Source of the DNA: Tragulus kanchil | Lineage: Eukaryota > Chordata > Mammalia > Artiodactyla > Tragulidae | Assembly (NCBI GenBank): GCA_022376925.1 | Contig: JAIOJX010000025.1 | Span: 99,165,608-99,229,607, forward strand | Direction: 5' to 3' | Length of the DNA: 64,000 nucleotides | Part shown: one piece after another, positions 57,574 to 64,000 of the stretch | How the letters are laid out: every line of letters begins with the position of its first letter | Position numbering within the stretch: the first letter of the stretch is position 1 | Notes under the pieces: generated by a model | Databases searched by the model: none | What the model saw: the letters and a program-made list of their open reading frames with translations, nothing else | Told to the model about the DNA's origin: nothing | Position numbers and translations under genes: made by a program

Positions 57574-59606
57574 GAAATTAAAATGTATCTTAAAATAGCT
57601 CAGAGCTTACTGGGATTGTTTTAAGTATTTATTGACAATGACAGCAATATAATGCACAGATACTATGTTTAACTATGAGAAAAAGTCTTTTCTCTCTTGT
57701 GCTATGTTGTACTTTAATAGATACAATTAATATACTAAAATTTCACCTAAATTATAGGGCATCTTCCCAAATCCTATTTGATGGTGTATACTTTCACTTT
57801 AAGATGATAATATGTAACGTTTACTGAATGTTATTAGTACTTGTGAGGTCCTGTGTTAAATATTTGATATAATCTTCCCAATAGCCTTATTAAAAGGGAT
57901 CTAATTATTAGTCTCAATAAAGATTAGGAAATGAAAGCTTAGAGAAGGTAACACAAGAAACCTGGAGCAAGGTTATAGAGCTAATGAAGGGCACATCCAG
58001 GGTAAAACTCGTAGATGATTTAGACAGAGACAAAGCCCACAATTTCACCATGAAGTAAAAGGAGGAGAGAAACACGTGTCTGGCTGTGGCAACACCTAGC
58101 ATGATCTGGTGCTTGCTCTGTGCCGAGTACCCCACCAAATGCTTCACAAGCTTTATCCCAGCTCCTCCAAGCAGTAACCTTATGAAATAGGTGGTATTGT
58201 TGTACCCATTTTACAGATGAAGGAGTGAAGGTTTAGGTAGAGTGACTTGCCTGTGTGACAAAGCCAGTAATTGGCAAAGCCATGTGAGTCTAAACCCTCT
58301 AGTTTGAGTGACCTGGCTTTTTAACATGTGCTGTGTTCTTCTTTCTTTCCACAGGAAGACAGGATTATTCTCACCTGGTGTGTGTCTCATTTAATTAGAT
58401 TGAAATGTTCTAACTTTCACCTATCACAACCATGTTTCTTTTCTGCTCCCTTTATAATAGCCGCCCTGTGGGGAATTCTGGGGAAGAAGAGAAACATTGA
58501 TGAAACATTTCTCCTGCACCCTACAACCTCTGCAAAACTTAACATAAATTTACTGGAATGTGACCCTGAAATATTCTAATGATACCAGAAATTAAAATGT
58601 ATCTTAAAATAGCTCAGAGCTTACTGGGATTGTTTTAAGTATTTATTGACAATGACAGCAATATAATGCACAGATACTATGTTTAACTATGAGAAAAAGT
58701 CTTTTCTCTCTTGTGCTATGTTGTACTTTAATAGATACAATTAATATACTAAAATTTCACCTAAATTATAGGGCATCTTCCCAAATCCTATTTGATGGTG
58801 TATACTTTCACTTTAAGATGATAATATGTAACGTTTACTGAATGTTATTAGTACTTGTGAGGTCCTGTGTTAAATATTTGATATAATCTTCCCAATAGCC
58901 TTATTAAAAGGGATCTAATTATTAGTCTCAATAAAGATTAGGAAATGAAAGCTTAGAGAAGGTAACACAAGAAACCTGGAGCAAGGTTATAGAGCTAATG
59001 AAGGGCACATCCAGGGTAAAACTCGTAGATGATTTAGACAGAGACAAAGCCCACAATTTCACCATGAAGTAAAAGGAGGAGAGAAACACGTGTCTGGCTG
59101 TGGCAACACCTAGCATGATCTGGTGCTTGCTCTGTGCCGAGTACCCCACCAAATGCTTCACAAGCTTTATCCCAGCTCCTCCAAGCAGTAACCTTATGAA
59201 ATAGGTGGTATTGTTGTACCCATTTTACAGATGAAGGAGTGAAGGTTTAGGTAGAGTGACTTGCCTGTGTGACAAAGCCAGTAATTGGCAAAGCCATGTG
59301 AGTCTAAACCCTCTAGTTTGAGTGACCTGGCTTTTTAACATGTGCTGTGTTCTTCTTTCTTTCCACAGGAAGACAGGATTATTCTCACCTGGTGTGTGTC
59401 TCATTTAATTAGATTGAAATGTTCTAACTTTCACCTATCACAACCATGTTTCTTTTCTGCTCCCTTTATAATAGCCGCCCTGTGGGGAATTCTGGGGAAG
59501 AAGAGAAACATTGATGGGAAACATTTCTCCTGCACCCTACAACCTCTGCAAAACTTAACATAAATTCACTGGAATGTGACCCCTGAAATATTCTAATGAT
59601 ACCAGA
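57574..59606 (+). repeat. Tandem duplication TD11 (period about 1014 bp)
   Basis: Copy 1 is 57574-58587 and copy 2 58588-59606. Differences lie in the last 90 bp of copy 1 ('gatgaaacattt' against 'gatgggaaacattt', one T/C change, one missing C). With TD10 it makes 56459-56700, 57574-57816 and 58588-58830 a triplicated segment. Confidence 0.97.
57812..58325 (-). mobile_element. Two antisense MIRs in a row, copies at about 58826-59339
   Basis: The first MIR (57812-58010) has 'cttcccaatagccttattaa' and 'ttataaagctaatg'-like sequence. The second (58095-58325) is clearer: 'gtgcttgctctgtgccgagt', 'gtacccattttacagatgaa', 'gagtgacttgcctgtgtgac' and 'ccatgtgagtctaaaccctc'. TD11 duplicates both. Confidence 0.75.
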
Positions 59607-60689
59607 TAATTCTATGAATATGTAGTATTGAGACTCTACTATATATAAACTAGTCTCTCTCTTGAACTAACTCAAACATATGTTGCTTGCATGAAACTTT
59701 TTTTTTCTCATCCACTCATAGCTCTTTGGATCTTTACGTGCATGAAAATAGTTACCTTGCATGAAATGAATTTGGTTCTATAAGTGAAATGTTTCACTCA
59801 GTAAACTATACTTTTTAACAAATTAGGAATTTAGGCTGTGATGATTTTTACAGGCTGACGTATTATTTCCTGCAACTTATATTTATTTGCTTTTCTAAGT
59901 TAAAATCTGAGGGAATACTAATTTATCATTACTCAGTAGTTTTCAAAGTAATCCATGGGAGTACAGATTTATGATATTCCCGGTCAGTCTCTAAGAGAGG
60001 TTAAACTGTGGAGGAAAATAAAATTACCAGTAATTAAATTTACAGGCAGGTTTGCCATCTAAAGGAAATTTATGGCTTCACAGTGAAAGATAGTTTAGAC
60101 ACTTTCACATAGAGCGAATCCATTTTTATATGATATAAGTATTATACATTGCTGTTTCAATTTATATAATTAAAATGATATCATTGCACTTTGAGGTTAA
60201 TGGGATACTCAACTGGAAACCATACGTCGTGAGCAATAAAATAGCAGCATTGCAGTATTGGCTCTTTTGTTAAAAGCTGATGCAGTATTTCAGCCCCGTT
60301 AGGTTACATTCTACCTTTTAAAAATCTTTAGAACAAGTAGGAGAGATGTGCTGATTAAAAAGAACATGTTCTTGAAAGTCATCTTGATTTTTTAGAAATA
60401 GAAGAATTAAATGAATATCTTAAAGCAGTGCTTAGAATAAATATATTTACCAGTTATTTTCATTGTATCTCCTATTTAAAATACATTTTCTAGAGAATAT
60501 TCCAGAGAAGACTTCAAGTGAGGTTTCTAAAATTATCATCAGGAGTTAGAATAATATGGGATTTTTTTTATAGTGAAAATCATTGAGATCCGTTTAACTC
60601 TGGAACGAAAAATTTTCTTAGATCATAATATTTTATATTTTTCTATCTAATTATAGGTAGTGGGATGTAATTAAGATATCTACATATCA
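59607..60689. other. Gene-free AT-rich sequence
   Basis: No element is recognised. The right part (from 60051) is duplicated by TD12. Confidence 0.45.
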
Positions 60690-62377
60690 AGTGTGTATAT
60701 ATAGATATATATATATATATGTATGTATATATATATATACCATGTGTGTCTGTATATATATATATACCCCTGTTTTCAGAAAGTGAATTTGTAATCTCTG
60801 TATCTTTCTCTCTTTTTTCTATTTCTCTTTCTTCTGTCTCTTTGTCTGTTCCAAGTGTACCTACATTTAGAAAAAACATCTATATAATTTAATACTTATT
60901 CAAGTAACCATCACTATGGGTATGCATATGTGAATAAAAACATTGATAAGAGAATACACCTATTCCCATTTTTGAATAGAGTTTTATCCCAAGTTCAAAA
61001 CAAAAGAAATCAAGAGCTGTGTTTTATAACTTATATAAATTCTGTCAGCATAAATAAGACTGTGTCATATTGTAGAGCTGTCGTGAGTTTATGGAGATAA
61101 AATTAGAGGCAAAACAGTATAACTCAACGTAAACAGTCAAAGCAAAACCAACAAGTCTTCTAAGAGGGAATGATATCTGAAAGGGTTCAAGATGGTTTAA
61201 AGTAGTAACGGGTAATTTTTGCCATCTAAAGGAAATTTATGGCTTCACAGTGAAAGATAGTTTAGACACTTTCACATAGAGCGAATCCATTTTTATATGA
61301 TATAAGTATTATACATTGCTGTTTCAATTTATATAATTAAAATGATATCATTGCACTTTGAGGTTAATGGGATACTCAACTGGAAACCATACGTCGTGAG
61401 CAATAAAATAGCAGCATTGCAGTATTGGCTCTTTTGTTAAAAGCTGATGCAGTATTTCAGCCCCGTTAGGTTACATTCTACCTTTTAAAAATCTTTAGAA
61501 CAAGTAGGAGAGATGTGCTGATTAAAAAGAACATGTTCTTGAAAGTCATCTTGATTTTTTTAGAAATAGAAGAATTAAATGAATATCTTAAAGCAGTGCT
61601 TAGAATAAATATATTTACCAGTTATTTTCATTGTATCTCCTATTTAAAATACATTTTCTAGAGAATATTCCAGAGAAGACTTCAAGTGAGGTTTCTAAAA
61701 TTATCATCAGGAGTTAGAATAATATGGGATTTTTTTTATAGTGAAAATCATTGAGATCCGTTTAACTCTGGAACGAAAAATTTTCTTAGATCATAATATT
61801 TTATATTTTTCTATCTAATTATAGGTAGTGGGATGTAATTAAGATATCTACATATCAAGTGTGTATATATAGATATATATATATATATGTATGTATATAT
61901 ATATATACCATGTGTGTCTGTATATATATATATACCCCTGTTTTCAGAAAGTGAATTTGTAATCTCTGTATCTTTCTCTCTTTTTTCTATTTCTCTTTCT
62001 TCTGTCTCTTTGTCTGTTCCAAGTGTACCTACATTTAGAAAAAACATCTATATAATTTAATACTTATTCAAGTAACCATCACTATGGGTATGCATATGTG
62101 AATAAAAACATTGATAAGAGAATACACCTATTCCCATTTTTGAATAGAGTTTTATCCCAAGTTCAAAACAAAAGAAATCAAGAGCTGTGTTTTATAACTT
62201 ATATAAATTCTGTCAGCATAAATAAGACTGTGTCATATTGTAGAGCTGTCGTGAGTTTATGGAGATAAAATTAGAGGCAAAACAGTATAACTCAACGTAA
62301 ACAGTCAAAGCAAAACCAACAAGTCTTCTAAGAGGGAATGATATCTGAAAGGGTTCAAGATGGTTTAAAGTAGTAAC
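60051..62377 (+). repeat. Tandem duplication TD12 (period about 1167-1168 bp)
   Basis: Copy 1 is 60051-61209, filler 61210-61217 (8 bp), copy 2 61218-62377. The only interior difference I saw is one extra T in a T run near 61555. The long TA/TG array is the same in both copies. Confidence 0.97.
60690..60767 (+). repeat. TA/TG-rich low-complexity array, copy at 61858-61935
   Basis: Alternating 'ta' runs with embedded 'gtgtg' and 'gtatgta' segments, partly self-complementary. The tyrosine/isoleucine-rich minus-strand open frame over it is a by-product of the array. Confidence 0.9.
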
Positions 62378-62567
62378 CACTCCTTGATATTCATGGGTCA
62401 ATAATTGAACTTTGTTTTATTAAAAACACGATATATTAAATCAAGTAGAAAACAATCACAGAGAACTCAAAGAGCATGTTAAATATATTTGTCCCTAGCA
62501 CAAGTAGCTATTAATTTTTAAATTGCCCTACAAAGCCTGTCTCATGTATCAACTGAAGAGGAAACAA

Positions 62568-62835
62568 GTGTGCTATATCCATACAATGGAATCTTACTTG
62601 ACAATAGAAAATGAAATCTGGATACATGATGCAAGATGAGAGAAGAAGAGGAAAGTGACTGCTCATGAGTCCAAAGTTTCTTTTAGGAGTAATGAAAATG
62701 TTCTAAATTTAGATTATGAATTTATAGCTCTAAATTTAGAGGTAAACAACTCTAAATGATCTAAAAACCATTGAATTGTATAGTCTAAACCAATATAGGT
62801 ACATAAACCATATTTCAGTAAAGTTCTTCAAATCT
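62568..62835 (+). mobile_element. L1M LINE 3' end, sense
   Basis: 'tatccatacaatggaatctt' (end of ORF2), 'aatgaaaatgttctaaattt', 'ctaaaaaccattgaattgta' and 'catatttcagtaaagttctt' match the 3' end of an old mammalian L1. Frames are broken. Confidence 0.75.
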
Positions 62836-62840
62836 ATTTG

Positions 62841-63072
62841 TGAAAGTTTTCTCTTGAGATTTGATATTGCCAATTTTATTTATTAATCATTGGGTAGTTT
62901 TTTCCAGTGGAAGCTTACCTTCCATTGAAAATAGTGTATCAAGAAGACAAGGCTGATGAAAGTTTTCTCTTGAGATTTGATATTGCCAATTTTATTTATT
63001 AATCATTGGGTAGTTTTTTCCAGTGGAAGCTTACCTTCCATTGAAAATAGTGTATCAAGAAGACAAGGCTGA
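62841..63072 (+). repeat. Short tandem duplication TD13 (period 116 bp)
   Basis: 62841-62956 and 62957-63072 appear identical, head to tail, with 'tga' shared at the join. It begins a few bases after the L1M 3' end. It is an order of magnitude shorter than the other duplications. Confidence 0.95.
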
Positions 63073-64000
63073 TGGTTGGCTACTTTACAGACACATTTTC
63101 ATAAAGTCAGAATTGAGTACACATGCTGACAAACTCTTCATTGACAAGTGATCTTTGGGAACAGCTGAGGAGGAAAAATGTTAAAACTTCATGTTGTGAA
63201 GTAGATAGATATGGTTGGGTACTATTCTCTGTCATTCTTGCACAAAGATTTCTGAAACCTTTGTTTTGTCTTATTCCTCACTCATCTTGTTTCTTATTGC
63301 TAATGAGATTAACTGAAAATCCATAGTCATCTTATTTGAATGTTCTGGGATCTAAACACAAACTTTCTTTCCTTCTAATTAATTGTTAAATGCAGCAAAG
63401 TTTTGTCTTCTTTCCATCCACTCCCAAAAATGTTACCTTTAATATGCCTGTCTATTTCTGGTCTTCTCATGTTGGTCTCTTTAGAAACAACTTCCCATTT
63501 TTTTCTTAACAGATTGTCCCCACTGCCCTTCCTAAAACACCTTCCCTTGTAAAAGCATTTCCTGATTTATGGGTCACATCATTCTTGTTATCTCTCAGTA
63601 AATATGCAGTCAGCCCTCCATATTATGGATGTAGAACCCATGGATAGATAAGGCTGATTGTATATGCACACAGAATATAATGTATGTGCACGTTTGCTCT
63701 TTATTCATACATACATACTTTATTGTGAGTGAACTAGGCATCAGTTGTATCACAATAAAAATTTAGAAAAGAAATTCCCTGGCAACTTTTTTAATATAGT
63801 TTAGTTTTATTTGTTTGTTTTACTATCAGCTGCTAGCCCCAACATGCCAATTAATGACAAAAATGACAAAATGAAGTATTTCCAGTCAATGACAGAGTTA
63901 TTTCCTCCTTTAGGAAATTGATATTTTTATCAATTCAGTGGTCTAATGATCATCTTACCTGCTTGCCTTCTCTTCTAAATCTGAGCTTTTTGAGAGCAGA
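63073..64000. other. Gene-free sequence
   Basis: Apart from the Tigger relic at 63607, no element is recognised. Confidence 0.45.
63607..63664. mobile_element. Short Tigger-derived relic
   Basis: The left 'cagtcagccctccatatt' and right 'aaggctgattgta' are imperfect inverted ends that match the Tigger terminus 'cagtcggccctccgtatc'. At about 58 bp it is an internally deleted copy. Confidence 0.55.

Larger units (their letters stand above)
55594..57816 (+). repeat. Tandem duplication TD10 (period about 1115 bp)
   Basis: Copy 1 is 55594-56708 and copy 2 56709-57816. The interior looks identical, including a TC microsatellite (55891-55940 and 57006-57055). Small differences appear only at the end of copy 1 ('taagaaatgataatattgta' against 'taagatgataatatgta'). 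The last 240 bp recur in TD11. Confidence 0.97.

Noticed and set aside
58328..58579. An 83-codon frame preceded by an acceptor-like 'tctttctttccacag'
   Set aside because: The second copy at 59342 changes frame near its end. There is no similarity to a known protein, and the acceptor alone is not enough.
60643..60879. Minus-strand frame rich in Tyr and Ile (78 codons, repeated at 61811)
   Set aside because: It is the translation of a TA/TG low-complexity array.
1..64000. CRISPR-like or satellite array
   Set aside because: The direct repeats are two- or three-copy, about 1.1 kb long and unrelated to one another. There are no short repeats with unique spacers and no satellite periodicity.

Overview
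This window looks like non-coding nuclear DNA from a ruminant. The evidence is the repeat content: tRNA(Glu)-derived Bov-tA SINEs, Bov-B LINE pieces, CHR-type SINEs, two young L1 3' ends, and older mammalian MIR, L2, L1M, MLT1, hAT, Tigger and mariner relics in AT-rich, CpG-poor DNA with (TG)n and (TC)n microsatellites. I found no protein-coding gene, tRNA, rRNA or CRISPR array. The longest open frames (187, 349 and 168 codons near 25.0-27.5 kb) are remains of L1 ORF2. The two young L1 3' UTRs do not resemble the cattle L1 3' UTR as I remember it, and the CHR-like SINEs share an unusual tail. A ruminant outside the cattle/sheep group (a chevrotain, for example) is therefore possible, but this is a weak inference.

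The dominant feature is structural. Twelve head-to-tail direct duplications with periods of about 1.01-1.27 kb, plus one of 116 bp, together account for about 13.6 kb (about 21%) of the window. First copies start near 2002, 5085, 9613, 13621, 15409, 17372, 21290, 27894, 39021, 55594, 57574 and 60051. The copies are nearly identical, and even a (TG)18 tract has the same length in both copies. Most differences are small indels, many of them close to the joins, and several joins carry 8-32 bp of unrelated filler. Adjacent duplications chain, so some segments occur three times (13.6-19.5 kb and 55.6-59.6 kb). The simplest reading is an assembly artefact: sequences concatenated without merging overlaps of about 1.1 kb. 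The unduplicated locus would be about 50 kb.

Layout: 1-5.1 kb holds Bov-tA, MIR, a mariner MITE and an old L1M. 5.1-7.9 kb holds an MLT1 LTR split by Bov-tA (duplicated) and an L2 end. 8-13.6 kb holds Bov-tA, MIRs and a CTCF-like motif. 13.6-19.5 kb is the first chained duplication. 19.6-24.5 kb holds an MLT1 LTR, L2 and CHR. 24.6-28.0 kb is a four-layer nested insertion: Bov-tA, then CHR, then two opposed L1s. 28-39 kb holds an ERV1-type LTR inside MIR, two Bov-tAs, L2 and unique DNA. 39-42 kb holds duplicated Bov-tA/CHR and a Bov-B. 43-45.4 kb holds an hAT relic, a long L2, Bov-tA and MLT1. 45.4-55.5 kb is mostly unique sequence. 55.6-62.4 kb holds chained duplications of MIR-rich and AT-rich DNA. 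62.5-64 kb holds an L1M end, the 116-bp repeat and a Tigger relic.

No new biological system is visible. The points most worth checking are the duplication pattern, the nested insertion, the CHR and L1 subfamilies and two CTCF-like motifs.
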